DNA of 64,000 nt, from assembly GCA_035515235.1 (NCBI GenBank), contig DATJBS010000069.1, positions 1 through 64,000 of the forward strand, given 5' to 3'. A program made the translations under genes and the position numbers. The notes beneath the pieces were generated by a model. That model made no database searches. It had not been told where the DNA came from and saw only the letters and a list, made by a program, of their open reading frames with translations. Shown here piece after piece: positions 16,790-26,047 of this stretch (position 1 is its first letter; every line of letters starts with the position of its first letter). This DNA comes from JAMLHH01 sp035515235 (GTDB lineage: Bacteria > Bacteroidota > Bacteroidia > Chitinophagales > JADIYW01).

Positions 16790-17935
16790 TTATCGAGCAA
16801 CAATAAAATGAGTACTAAGATATGTTTGGTCATATTGGGCGATAATTAGATATATTCCATTAGGAAGCTGCGTACAATCGAATTGATATATTCCAGATTC
16901 ATTTTGTTTAATAGATTGTACTTCCTTTCCAGAATAATCGAAAATTCCTAAGTTAAGCTGATGATGCTTCTCAATATATTTTAATTCTATTTTTATGATA
17001 TCCATTGTTGGATTTGGATATATATTAATTTTGCTTTCTTGTTGAGTATGTATATTTACAGTGATTGCGGTATCTTTTTTATATGTAAAAAAGCGCCACA
17101 TTTCTTCTGGATAGCTAATGTCATTTTGAGCTTTATTTAACAATATATGAGCGGCATTATTAATTCTGAAAAGTTCCAGCCTTTCATCGCAGTCCTTGTA
17201 CAAATAGCGTTCGACTGTGTAGCCGTCTGACATGATGTTATTTAGTGTTGTAATCTCTCTACCAGAGCAATTGTAATTTTCTGACCATAACCTCATTAGA
17301 GAACTGACGGATTTGCCCATTGGAGGATTATAGTAATGTACATTTATATCGGCAGTTCCGTGAAAGTGTATAATTGGTACTTTTCGTTCTGGGTTACAAT
17401 CTTTTATTTTATTTCCTATTGTGCCAGCTATCGATGCTATTGCAGCATATCGGTTATTTGCTTCGCATGCAATTTTTTGTACCATAAAGCCACCATTTGA
17501 AAAGCCAAAAAGGTAGGTTTGTTCTTTTACAATAGGATAGTTGGCCTGAATAGAATCTGTGAGAGCATTGATAAATCCTACATCATTTATATTTTCACTT
17601 GGATATAATCCTAACATGCCAGCACTTGAATTCCAGCCTGTACCTAACGGAGCGGGATTGTCAAGACCTTGTGGATATACTAAGATAATATTAGCTGTAT
17701 CTGCAATTTTTTGGAAGTCGGAAACAGCGTTGGGAAAATCGTACATGCTGCCCCATAAACCATGTATTCCTATAACTAATGAATAGGATTTAGCAGGAGA
17801 ATAGTCTGGTGGAGTGTATATTCTATATTCTCGATTGTGTCCTTCAAATTCAAATGATTGATGTACCCAGTTAGCAAATAGCATCACAGGGGAAATTGAT
17901 ATTGTTATCACAATAACTAGTAGCTTTTTGAACAT
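16790..17935 (-). CDS. Secreted esterase of the PHB depolymerase / feruloyl esterase family with T9SS sorting domain
   Basis: A 381-residue protein with a signal peptide (residues 1-21). The alpha/beta-hydrolase domain has HGLWG (oxyanion), S146 in GFSNGG, D196 in HGTAD and H263 in AAHIL. Residues 303-381 are a type IX sorting domain: it begins INIYPNP and contains the closing NGIYLIIAQY. The enzyme is therefore exported to the cell surface or medium, where it would cut esters such as polyhydroxyalkanoates or plant hydroxycinnamate esters. It lies 78 bp before the hydrolase/ligase pair on the same strand, with no visible terminator between. Confidence 0.88.
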   Translation of the reverse strand: MFKKLLVIVITISISPVMLFANWVHQSFEFEGHNREYRIYTPPDYSPAKSYSLVIGIHGLWGSMYDFPNAVSDFQKIADTANIILVYPQGLDNPAPLGTGWNSSAGMLGLYPSENINDVGFINALTDSIQANYPIVKEQTYLFGFSNGGFMVQKIACEANNRYAAIASIAGTIGNKIKDCNPERKVPIIHFHGTADINVHYYNPPMGKSVSSLMRLWSENYNCSGREITTLNNIMSDGYTVERYLYKDCDERLELFRINNAAHILLNKAQNDISYPEEMWRFFTYKKDTAITVNIHTQQESKINIYPNPTMDIIKIELKYIEKHHQLNLGIFDYSGKEVQSIKQNESGIYQFDCTQLPNGIYLIIAQYDQTYLSTHFIVAR

Positions 17936-18012
17936 ATCCCAAAGTTTTACGTGTTCTAAATATGAAGACTTCTGCTACCAAAGTTATTGACCTAGGACCT
18001 GTTTGGAAATAT

Positions 18013-18027
18013 CAAAAGATAATTAAT
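18013..18027. repeat. 15-bp direct repeat, left of the crp-like gene
   Basis: CAAAAGATAATTAAT occurs here, spanning the stop codon of the Crp-like gene, and identically at 18653-18667 upstream of it. AT-rich DNA makes chance possible. Confidence 0.6.
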
Positions 18028-18592
18028 GTTTTTTACCAGAAATTCGTTTTTTAATCCTACTTAGAGAAACGGGAGTAATGCCTAAAAAACTAGCGAGGTA
18101 TCGATCTTGAACTCGATGGATAATATCTGGCTTTTCATTGATGATTTTTAGATATCTTTTTTCAGGAGATAACAAAACGAAGGATTCTAAATGCTCCAAA
18201 GTCTCAAAAAGAATACTCTTCAATACTTCACTGTATTTTTTAGAATATATTGGATGTTCTTCTATGTAATTTTGAATGATTTGAAAATCCAATTCGATTA
18301 TTTTTGTGACCTCTAAGGCTTGGAAATAATATTTAGAAGGTTGTTTTAGTAAGGATTCATATGGTCTAAAAAACTGATTTTCCCACCTTAATAAGAAAGT
18401 AATCTCTCTGCCCTCATCATCATAGGTATACGCTCTAACCAAGCCCTCTTGAATAAATCGGGCTTTATTAGTGATGTCTCCTTTGGAAATAAATATTTCG
18501 TTAGGTTTTAAATTAACTTCTTGAATGTGTGCTTTTATTCGAAAAACATCATCTAGTGGTATGTCTTTTAACAAATACTCAATTGATTTCAT
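18023..18592 (-). CDS. Crp/Fnr family transcriptional regulator
   Basis: A 189-residue regulator. Residues 15-115 form a cyclic-nucleotide-binding-like jelly roll (FISKGDITNKARFIQEGLV). The C-terminal 45 residues are a short helix-turn-helix with RYLASFLGITPVSLSRIKKR. This short, unlinked form is common in Bacteroidota, where the ligand is usually unknown. It lies upstream of the esterase and the ligase/hydrolase pair on the same strand (88 bp before the esterase) and is the obvious candidate to control them. The gene is bracketed by 15-bp direct repeats. Confidence 0.88.
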   Translation of the reverse strand: MKSIEYLLKDIPLDDVFRIKAHIQEVNLKPNEIFISKGDITNKARFIQEGLVRAYTYDDEGREITFLLRWENQFFRPYESLLKQPSKYYFQALEVTKIIELDFQIIQNYIEEHPIYSKKYSEVLKSILFETLEHLESFVLLSPEKRYLKIINEKPDIIHRVQDRYLASFLGITPVSLSRIKKRISGKKH

Positions 18593-18652
18593 TGTTAAAT
18601 TGAATTAGAACAAATAATTAATTTTAATATTTCTTTTTTTTATAAAAAATAA

Positions 18653-18667
18653 CAAAAGATAATTAAT
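18653..18667. repeat. 15-bp direct repeat, right of the crp-like gene
   Basis: CAAAAGATAATTAAT is identical to 18013-18027. It lies about 60 bp upstream of the Crp-like start, so it could be a regulator-binding or promoter-region sequence as well as an insertion scar. Confidence 0.6.
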
Positions 18668-18690
18668 ACTGATTTTATTTATAATTGGTC

Positions 18691-18724
18691 TTTTGATCTT
18701 ACCTTTTAATTTGTAAGATCAAAA
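18691..18724. repeat. Perfect 12-bp inverted repeat upstream of the crp-like gene
   Basis: TTTTGATCTTAC (18691-18702) and GTAAGATCAAAA (18713-18724) are perfect complements around a 10-base AT-rich loop. The T run is on the outer left and the A run on the outer right, opposite to a terminator, so an operator or an element end is more likely. Confidence 0.65.
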
Positions 18725-18768
18725 CTTTATGGTAAATATACTGATGAATATTCAAGTATAATTTTTTT

Positions 18769-18867
18769 ATGGAACAGTTGAAAAGTATTCAGTTGTACTT
18801 TGATGATTTAAGTCAAATTCCAGAAATTTTTGTCAATGATCAAGGAGAATATCTCATCAATTATTAA
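18769..18867 (+). pseudogene. Duplicated 3' end of the L,D-transpeptidase gene (right repeat copy)
   Basis: An open frame of 32 codons begins with an ATG and reads nearly the same as the last 32 codons of the gene at 13371-14120 (29 of 32 residues alike). There is no YkuD domain or signal peptide, so alone it cannot be an active transpeptidase. It is either the displaced native end after an insertion at the gene's 3' end or what is left of a lost tandem copy. It lies 47 bp before lysA. Confidence 0.85.
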
Positions 18868-18888
18868 TTTAGTATACAATATAAATTG

Positions 18889-18896
18889 TAGCTTTG
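18889..18896 (+). promoter_or_regulatory. Possible -7 element of the lysA promoter
   Basis: TAGCTTTG fits TAnnTTTG and lies 18 bp before the lysA ATG, giving a very short leader. No clear TTG -33 element is visible at the expected distance, so this is tentative. Confidence 0.4.
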
Positions 18897-18914
18897 CCAA
18901 CTAAATTTTTTTAA

Positions 18915-20147
18915 ATGGAATTGATAAATAACCAATACGTTATAGACGGTGTGCCAGTTTTGGATATTTGCAAAGAATTCGGGACGCCTCTATATGTATA
19001 TAACAGCAAAACTATTGAGCGTCAATACAATAGATTGTTAGATGCATTTAAAGATTCTAATATAAAGATCAAGTATGCTTGCAAAGCTCTTACTAATGTC
19101 AGCATATTGAAATACATCAAAAGCTTAGGTGCTGGTTTAGATACGGTATCTATTCAAGAAGTACAATTAGGCTTGAAAGCAGGATTTGAACCTCAAGATA
19201 TTATCTATACGCCCAACGGTGTAAATATTGACGAGATAAAAAAAGCTGTTGATTTTGGCGTAATGATCAATATTGACAATATCTCTATTTTAGAACAATT
19301 TGGTCATTTATATGGCAATACTTACCCTGTATGTGTGAGATTGAATCCACATATTATGGCAGGTGGAAATAGCAAAATTTCTGTTGGACATATAGATTCT
19401 AAATTTGGTATTTCAGTTTATCAAATTAGACACTTACAAAGAGTAATTAAGACGTATGATATCAAAGTGACTGGTCTGCATATGCATACAGGTTCTGATA
19501 TTTTAGATGTTGACGTATTCTTAAGAGGTGCTGATGTATTATTGGATAATATTGAAGGGTTTAATGATTTAGAATTTATCGATTTAGGTAGTGGATTTAA
19601 AGTAAAATACACTCCAGAAGATATGACTACTGATGTTGAATTATTAGGTAAAAAACTCAGTAAACGATTCAATGACTTTTGTAAAGAATATGGTAAAGAT
19701 TTACAACTCATGTTTGAGCCGGGTAAATTTTTAGTGAGTGAATCGGGATATCTTTTTGTCAAAACTAATGTCATTAAACAAACTATCTCTACTGTTTTTG
19801 CAAGTGTAGATTCAGGTCAAAACCATTTGATCAGACCGATGATGTATGATGCATATCACCACATCACCAATGTTTCAAATCCTTCAGGTACCAATAGAAT
19901 TTATACCATTGTCGGATATATCTGCGAAACGGATACATTTGGTTGGGATAGAAAATTGAGTGAAGTAAAAGAAGGCGATATTTTAGCTCTGCATAATGCA
20001 GGAGCTTACGGATATTCAATGTCATCTAACTATAATTCCAGATACAGACCTGCTGAAGTTTTAGTGCATGATGGAGAAGCCAAATTAATTAGAAGAAGAG
20101 AAAATATGGATGACTTATTAAGTTCTCAAGTCATTCTAGATTTTTAG
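18915..20147 (+). CDS. lysA: Diaminopimelate decarboxylase
   Basis: A 410-residue fold-III PLP enzyme that turns meso-diaminopimelate into lysine in the last step of lysine synthesis. The PLP lysine is in IKYACKAL near residue 57. HMHTGS, EPGKFLVSESGYL (phosphate and substrate binding), and CETDTFG with the partner-subunit Cys/Asp are all present. The order and length match LysA rather than arginine or ornithine decarboxylases. It starts with ATG at 18915 and ends before a strong terminator, so it is transcribed alone. It would originally have adjoined the L,D-transpeptidase gene if the block upstream is inserted. Confidence 0.95.
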   Translation: MELINNQYVIDGVPVLDICKEFGTPLYVYNSKTIERQYNRLLDAFKDSNIKIKYACKALTNVSILKYIKSLGAGLDTVSIQEVQLGLKAGFEPQDIIYTPNGVNIDEIKKAVDFGVMINIDNISILEQFGHLYGNTYPVCVRLNPHIMAGGNSKISVGHIDSKFGISVYQIRHLQRVIKTYDIKVTGLHMHTGSDILDVDVFLRGADVLLDNIEGFNDLEFIDLGSGFKVKYTPEDMTTDVELLGKKLSKRFNDFCKEYGKDLQLMFEPGKFLVSESGYLFVKTNVIKQTISTVFASVDSGQNHLIRPMMYDAYHHITNVSNPSGTNRIYTIVGYICETDTFGWDRKLSEVKEGDILALHNAGAYGYSMSSNYNSRYRPAEVLVHDGEAKLIRRRENMDDLLSSQVILDF

Positions 20148-20174
20148 ATAAATAGTAATAAATCAGGTCATATT

Positions 20175-20206
20175 TAGCCAATCTTACAAGGATTGGCTTT
20201 TTTATT
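20175..20206 (+). terminator. Intrinsic terminator after lysA
   Basis: AGCCAATC (20176-20183) pairs with GATTGGCT (20191-20198), followed by TTTTTTATT. Confidence 0.88.
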
Positions 20207-20307
20207 GTCTAAACATTAAGATTTTAACGTTTTTGTTAAGAAATAATATAATTATTTCAAAAATATTGTTAATATTCGCAGATATAATTTTTAAACTCTA
20301 CGAAAAC

Positions 20308-23208
20308 ATGAAACACTTTTACACGCTGTTGTTTCTGATGGTAGTACTATCACTAAATGCGCAAGACTTTAGTATTACCAATCCAGGCTCTTACAACATG
20401 TCTAATGACCGAGTCAGAAACGGAACATTAGATGATTTAGCAGACTTTGCTCAAAGGATAGAGGTGCCGTTTGAGATGCCTGACGGTACAATACTTAGGA
20501 CGGATGTATTCCTGCCAATCTTTGAGGATAGTATGACTTTTGAGTTCGAAATTCCTGTGATTAACACTAAGTTGAAGCTAGTGGCTATCCCTAGAGGAAC
20601 TCAATATATTAGATATGATTCACTGAATGGTGAAGTCAATCCAAATCCATATCGCTTACCTATGATTATGAGTAGAACGCCTTATAATAAGAAGGATCCT
20701 ACTTTAGGTTCAGCGATGGCTCTTTTAGGTTATGTTGGATTGAATCAAGATATGAGAGGTCGTTATCGCTCAGATGGTGTTTATTTCCCTTTGTACTCAG
20801 ATAGCTGGGACAAAAATGAATATCACCCAGAATATTCTCACGTGTTAGATAAAACCTCATTGGATCATCCTATGAACTCTAACAAGCATGAAGATGGTTA
20901 CAATACGGTAGAGTACATTAAAACTAAGTTGAAGAGAATGTATGATACCAATAATGATGGTATTCCTGATACTGAAGACTTAGTATACAATGGTTCTATT
21001 GGTATGTTTGGTGCATCTGCATTGGCATACAATCAATTACAAGCAGCTGCTACACATAAAATTGACCCTACCAAGCCAGGTTTAAAATCTCTTTTCCCTA
21101 TTGTTGGTCCATTAGAGTTTTTCAAAAGCACAGGATTCCAAAATGGTGTGTTTAGAGAATTATTAGTGTGTGGATGGTTGAGAGGACAGATAGCTGATAC
21201 GGAAGACGAGAAAATGGATATAGATTTTGACATGTTCAATAATATCCATACTTCATTCGACTATGGTACACAAGATAAATTTGAAGCAGCTAACTTAGCT
21301 ATTGACCACTTTAGCGTAGTGAAATACAATAATGGTCCTGCAGGATATTATCCAAATTCAATTGGAAGAGCTGATATGGATGCCACAAGAGCTCCAGTTG
21401 ACTCAACAGGAGAAAGTGACAGAAATGGTCAATACAGTAGATATTCTAATATGGAAGTTCCAGCATTCCACGTTGGTGGTTGGTGGGATATTTTCGTAGA
21501 TGGAATAATTGAAACTTTTAATCTTCAAAGAAGTAATGTAAGCGAAACTCATGGTAATAAAGATTTGATCAAAGTCGTCATGGGACCTTGGGCGCATCAG
21601 ACTATAGCTTCTACAAGTACAGGAGATATGGATTATCCAAAAAATGTTACAGATATCACAAAAATTGATATTAGCTCTTTTGAAGACGACTTAAATATTG
21701 CTGACGTAGCAAAATCAGAACTTTTAGGATGGTTTAGATATACATTGAATTATAATGAATTGAATAATGTTGGAGAGCCAACTATAGTATTACCAGAATC
21801 AAAAAGATTTCAAAAAGTAATCGATGGTATTGAAATTAGATTTCCTGCCAAAGAATATACAATGAAGCACGTAGACTTGATTAACTTCTTAGGAGGTGCC
21901 GAAGGCTTATCAAAAATACCTGTAGAATTAAGATTGTTCAAACAAATCAAAACTTCTTTTGACTTAGACTTGCCAAAAGTTCCACCATTGATTGAAGGAT
22001 TCAATACAGACAAGTTAGATAAAATTGAAGTGGCGAATTTCAAAGAAGTTCCTCCAGTTAGATTTTATGTAATAGGTCCCAATCCAAATTTAGATGCAGA
22101 AAATCCAAATGTAGGAAACTATTGGTTCTCAGCAGACACATTCCCTATTGTAGATGATATTGCTTGGAGAAGCTTTTACTTAAGAGAAGGGGGTAGATTA
22201 TCTACTAGCGCTCCTGCTACTGATGAAGGATTCGGAATCTATGTACACGATCCTGATAATCCTATCTATACTGTAGGTGGTGCTAACATGCTTGCAAAAA
22301 CACCTCAAGGTGACAGAGATAGCCAAGGTCAAATGAAATTGTCTGATCCCTTATTTGCTCCATACACTATGGATAGAGAAGGAGTATTGAAATTCCAAAC
22401 TAGTGTATTAGAAGATTCTATCTCAATAATAGGATATCCTAAAGCAAGACTTTTTGCTAAATCTAATCCAGCAGGAGCAGCGACAGGTGATCCTACAGAT
22501 ACAGACTTCATGATTAGAATTGTAGACGTTTATCCTAACGGCGATGAGTACTTCGTTCAAGAAGGAGTAGTGAATGCAAGAGCTAGAGAGTGGTCAAAAT
22601 TATTGGCAGATGGTATTCAAGACGACGAAGCTCCTTATAGCAATATTGAAGCAGGTAAAATCTATGAGTACTATTTCCAGTTCTTACCTATTGGTTATAC
22701 TTTTGGTAAAGGTCACAGAGTGAAAATCTTATTGAGCAGTAGTAATAATCCACGTTACCAAGCCAATCCAAATTTACCTATCAATGATGGTGAATTTTTC
22801 AGAAGACAGCCTGGAGATGGAAAAACTTATGTGTACAAAGGAGTAGAGATGACACCGAGAAAAGCAATTCAAAGAGTAGCTTTCTCACCAGAGCATCCTT
22901 CACAAATCATCCTGCCAGTATACGGTGATTCTAAAGTAATTAGTGTAAAAAACAATTTGTCTAAACCAACTTGGGATGTTCAGATATATCCGAACCCTTC
23001 AGATGGAATTATGACATTATACACTACACAATCAGGACAATTTGTTGCGACGGTATTCAATACTGTAGGTCAGCAAGTTAAAACTGAGACTTTTGATAAT
23101 CAATTGAATTTGGATTTGTCCAAGTTTGCTAAAGGTCAATATTTTATCGAAATCCAAGAGAAAAATACACCTACAAACAAATTGACTAAAGCCATCTCAA
23201 TTTTTTAA
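20308..23208 (+). CDS. Secreted CocE/NonD family hydrolase with T9SS sorting domain
   Basis: A 966-residue protein from the ATG at 20308; an upstream in-frame TTG at 20233 adds 25 unlikely residues. A signal peptide ends near residue 19 (LSLNAQ). The X-Pro dipeptidyl-peptidase / CocE domain shows VPFEMPDGTILRTDVFLP, a candidate Ser in GMFGASALAYNQ, Asp in HVGGWWDIF and His in GPWAHQ. The usual GxSYxG elbow is altered (GASAL). A jelly-roll domain follows (DTDFMIRIVDVYPNGDE), then a type IX sorting domain from QIYPNPSDG. It is likely a surface peptidase or acyl hydrolase. The TonB receptor gene begins 25 bp later, suggesting that the receptor imports its products. Confidence 0.88.
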   Translation: MKHFYTLLFLMVVLSLNAQDFSITNPGSYNMSNDRVRNGTLDDLADFAQRIEVPFEMPDGTILRTDVFLPIFEDSMTFEFEIPVINTKLKLVAIPRGTQYIRYDSLNGEVNPNPYRLPMIMSRTPYNKKDPTLGSAMALLGYVGLNQDMRGRYRSDGVYFPLYSDSWDKNEYHPEYSHVLDKTSLDHPMNSNKHEDGYNTVEYIKTKLKRMYDTNNDGIPDTEDLVYNGSIGMFGASALAYNQLQAAATHKIDPTKPGLKSLFPIVGPLEFFKSTGFQNGVFRELLVCGWLRGQIADTEDEKMDIDFDMFNNIHTSFDYGTQDKFEAANLAIDHFSVVKYNNGPAGYYPNSIGRADMDATRAPVDSTGESDRNGQYSRYSNMEVPAFHVGGWWDIFVDGIIETFNLQRSNVSETHGNKDLIKVVMGPWAHQTIASTSTGDMDYPKNVTDITKIDISSFEDDLNIADVAKSELLGWFRYTLNYNELNNVGEPTIVLPESKRFQKVIDGIEIRFPAKEYTMKHVDLINFLGGAEGLSKIPVELRLFKQIKTSFDLDLPKVPPLIEGFNTDKLDKIEVANFKEVPPVRFYVIGPNPNLDAENPNVGNYWFSADTFPIVDDIAWRSFYLREGGRLSTSAPATDEGFGIYVHDPDNPIYTVGGANMLAKTPQGDRDSQGQMKLSDPLFAPYTMDREGVLKFQTSVLEDSISIIGYPKARLFAKSNPAGAATGDPTDTDFMIRIVDVYPNGDEYFVQEGVVNARAREWSKLLADGIQDDEAPYSNIEAGKIYEYYFQFLPIGYTFGKGHRVKILLSSSNNPRYQANPNLPINDGEFFRRQPGDGKTYVYKGVEMTPRKAIQRVAFSPEHPSQIILPVYGDSKVISVKNNLSKPTWDVQIYPNPSDGIMTLYTTQSGQFVATVFNTVGQQVKTETFDNQLNLDLSKFAKGQYFIEIQEKNTPTNKLTKAISIF

Positions 23209-23233
23209 ACCTCACCACTCAATTTAGAAATCA

Positions 23234-25999
23234 ATGAAACTTTTAAAATATAAAAGTGTAGCAATACTGCTATGTTTAATTATAAGTGTATTGAATACAC
23301 AAATAGCTTTCGCACAGAAAACTACACTTAAAGGAACCATCATCGACAAAGACTATAAAGAGCCTTTAATTGGTTGTAGTGTCGTGATTAAAGACACGGA
23401 CATGGGTGTAATTACAGATTTTGATGGTAATTTCTCAATAGATGCTCCACAATTACCTGTTACAGTGATTATATCTTATGTGGGATATACTTCTCAAGAG
23501 ATTTTAGTAAAAGACGGTTCAGAATTGAAGCAAGTCCAATTGTCCGAAGCGGTATTGATAGGACAAGAAGTAGTTGTTACAGGATCTAGAGTAAGTGAGC
23601 GTATCATTGAATCTCCTGTATCCATTCAAAAAATAAATGCTACTCAAATTGCAAACGCTGCATCAGGTAGTTTTTATCAAAGTATGGGTAACCTTGCAGA
23701 TGTAGATATTACAACTTCATCTTTAGGGTTTCAAGTAATCAATACAAGAGGATTTAATACGACTGCGCCAGTAAGGATGGTTCAGTTTGTAGATGGAATT
23801 GATAATCAAGCTCCAGGTTTAAACTTTCCAATAGGGAACTTAGTAGGAGCAAGTGATATCGACCTTGCAAGTGTGGAGTTGATCTCTGGAGCAGCTTCTG
23901 CACTTTATGGAGCGAATGCCTTCCAAGGTGTAGTCAGTATGATTTCAAAAGATCCATTCAATTATCCTGGACTTCAAGTTAAAGTAAAAGGAGGTTCTAG
24001 AGCATTATTTGATGGTCAAGTTCGTTATGCAAATTCATTCGGTAAAGAAAGAGAAGGCAGAAAGATGTTTGGTTACAAATTTACTGCGTCTTACATGAGA
24101 GCTAAAGATTGGGTTGCGAATGATCCTGAAATGAATAGATATGGAAATGTTGAAACTGACTTAAGAATTAGTGACGTTGTTAGAGGTCTTCAATTCAGTG
24201 ATGATGAAGAGCAAGCTAATACATTCAGAAAACTAAACGCTTATTTAGACTTTTATCCTTCAGCATTACCTGGAGTATTGACAGTACAAGCTCCTGGATA
24301 TATGGAAAGTGAGCTTTCTGATAACAATACCGAAAGTTTGAAATTAGGAGCAGCTGCATATTATAATATCACACCTAATATTGAGCTTTCTTATTTATAC
24401 AAATTCGGTAGAGGTTCTGCGATTTACCAAGGAGCGAATAGATACAACATCAATAACATCTTATTCAACCAACATAAAGTAGAATTAAAAGGAAAGCAGT
24501 TCTTCTTGAAAGCATATACTACGATTGAAGAAGCAGGAGACTCTTATGACATCGTATTTACTGGAATCGGTTTAGCAAGAAAAGGATTTGTCAATTTTGT
24601 TGGTGACTATATTGAAGATTATTTCAATATTTTGAAGTCTAAAACAAACGAATTTAAAGATAGCCCAAGATTTCAAGATGTTCAAATGGCTAAAGACTCC
24701 GCATATAAAACAGCTTATGCTTCAGGTTTCTTGAAACCAGGTACTCCAGAGTTTGATGAAGTATATAATGAAGTAGTACAAAATCCTGACTTGAAAGAAG
24801 GTTCTAAATTTAAAGACAATTCTAAAATTCAACATGTAGAAGGTCAATATAACTTAGATTTTAAAAAGGTGGCTAGCTTCAACTTCGGTGCTTCTTACAG
24901 AAATTACTCGCCAAAATCTTATGGTAGTATCTTTAGAGATACTTTATTGTCAGATGGTACTTATGAAAATTTAAATACTTGGGAGACAGGTGGGTACATT
25001 CAAGGGACTTTTGATATCATCAAAGAAAAGTTGAAATTGATTGGATCTGTTCGTGCAGACAAGCATATGAACTTTGACTTACAGTGGTCTCCAAGAGTTT
25101 CAGCAATCTTCAGTCACAAGAATCATGTGTTTAGATTCTCTGCTCAGTCAGCATTTAGATCTCCAACATTACAAAATCAGTACATCTTATTGGACTTAGG
25201 AGTCATTACTTTGAAAGGAAACTTAGACGGCGTGCCTTTGAGCTATACTTTAGAATCTGTTAACGACTTTAGAGATCATTACGAAGCTACATTAGAAGTA
25301 GATCCTACGATTTTAAAAACGACTTCTTTTGAAAAATTAAAACAAGAACAAGTAAGATCTTTAGAAGGAGGATATCGTGGAATCTTTAAAAACAAAATAT
25401 TTGTTGATTTGACAGGATATTTCAATGAGTACTCTAACTTCATTGGAGACGTAAGACTAGTATCACCTAAAGTTCCAGGAGAAACTGGAAAAGAAACAGG
25501 AGTGGATCAAGTTCTTTTAGGAGAGTATGATGCATACCAATACTCAGTCAATGCAAGCCAAAAAGTGAGAACTTATGGAGCATCAATTGCTCTAAACTAT
25601 TACATCTATAAAGGACTGTCAGCTTATGCTAACTATACTTATTCAAAAATAGATACTAAAGACTTAACAGATCCGATTTTGCCAGGATACAATACGCCAC
25701 GTAATAAAGCAAATATTGGTATCGGCGGTCAAAGAATCGTGAAAGGATTTGGATTTAATGTCAACGTGAAATGGGTAGAATCATTCAGATGGGAAAGTCC
25801 ATTTGGTGATGGTAAAATCCCTTCATACGCAACTTTGGATTTAAACGCATCTTACGAGTTTGATAAATTCCTTACAGTTCAGGTAGGTGGATCTAACGTT
25901 ACTAATAATAAACATATCGAAGCTTATGGCTCTCCAAAAGTAGGAGGGATGGTTTATGCCTCTTTATTATTTGATTTAGAGAGAAATAAGAAAAGATAA
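23234..25999 (+). CDS. TonB-dependent outer-membrane receptor
   Basis: A 921-residue receptor with a signal peptide (through about residue 28, IAFAQ). A carboxypeptidase-regulatory-like domain (TLKGTIIDKDYKEPLIGCSVVIK, shortened: GTIIDKDYKEPLIG) fills residues 30-110. The plug follows with VRMVQFVDGIDNQAPG and VELISGAASALYGANAFQGVV, then a 22-strand-type barrel rich in aromatic turns to the C-terminal SLLFDLERNKKR. No SusD partner gene is present, so it is not a standard SusCD pair. It shares an operon with the secreted CocE/NonD hydrolase. The substrate is unknown; peptides or ester products are an inference. Confidence 0.92.
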   Translation: MKLLKYKSVAILLCLIISVLNTQIAFAQKTTLKGTIIDKDYKEPLIGCSVVIKDTDMGVITDFDGNFSIDAPQLPVTVIISYVGYTSQEILVKDGSELKQVQLSEAVLIGQEVVVTGSRVSERIIESPVSIQKINATQIANAASGSFYQSMGNLADVDITTSSLGFQVINTRGFNTTAPVRMVQFVDGIDNQAPGLNFPIGNLVGASDIDLASVELISGAASALYGANAFQGVVSMISKDPFNYPGLQVKVKGGSRALFDGQVRYANSFGKEREGRKMFGYKFTASYMRAKDWVANDPEMNRYGNVETDLRISDVVRGLQFSDDEEQANTFRKLNAYLDFYPSALPGVLTVQAPGYMESELSDNNTESLKLGAAAYYNITPNIELSYLYKFGRGSAIYQGANRYNINNILFNQHKVELKGKQFFLKAYTTIEEAGDSYDIVFTGIGLARKGFVNFVGDYIEDYFNILKSKTNEFKDSPRFQDVQMAKDSAYKTAYASGFLKPGTPEFDEVYNEVVQNPDLKEGSKFKDNSKIQHVEGQYNLDFKKVASFNFGASYRNYSPKSYGSIFRDTLLSDGTYENLNTWETGGYIQGTFDIIKEKLKLIGSVRADKHMNFDLQWSPRVSAIFSHKNHVFRFSAQSAFRSPTLQNQYILLDLGVITLKGNLDGVPLSYTLESVNDFRDHYEATLEVDPTILKTTSFEKLKQEQVRSLEGGYRGIFKNKIFVDLTGYFNEYSNFIGDVRLVSPKVPGETGKETGVDQVLLGEYDAYQYSVNASQKVRTYGASIALNYYIYKGLSAYANYTYSKIDTKDLTDPILPGYNTPRNKANIGIGGQRIVKGFGFNVNVKWVESFRWESPFGDGKIPSYATLDLNASYEFDKFLTVQVGGSNVTNNKHIEAYGSPKVGGMVYASLLFDLERNKKR

Positions 26000-26020
26000 T
26001 ATCTCACATTTAAAAATTAC

Positions 26021-26047
26021 GAAGGGGCTTAATTGCCCCTTTTTTTA
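26021..26047 (+). terminator. Intrinsic terminator after the TonB receptor gene
   Basis: AAGGGGC (26022-26028) pairs with GCCCCTT (26035-26041), followed by six Ts. It may also stop marC transcripts arriving on the other strand. Confidence 0.88.

Noticed and set aside
18691..18724. Inverted repeat as a terminator
   Set aside because: The T run lies before and the A run after the stem, opposite to an intrinsic terminator on either strand.
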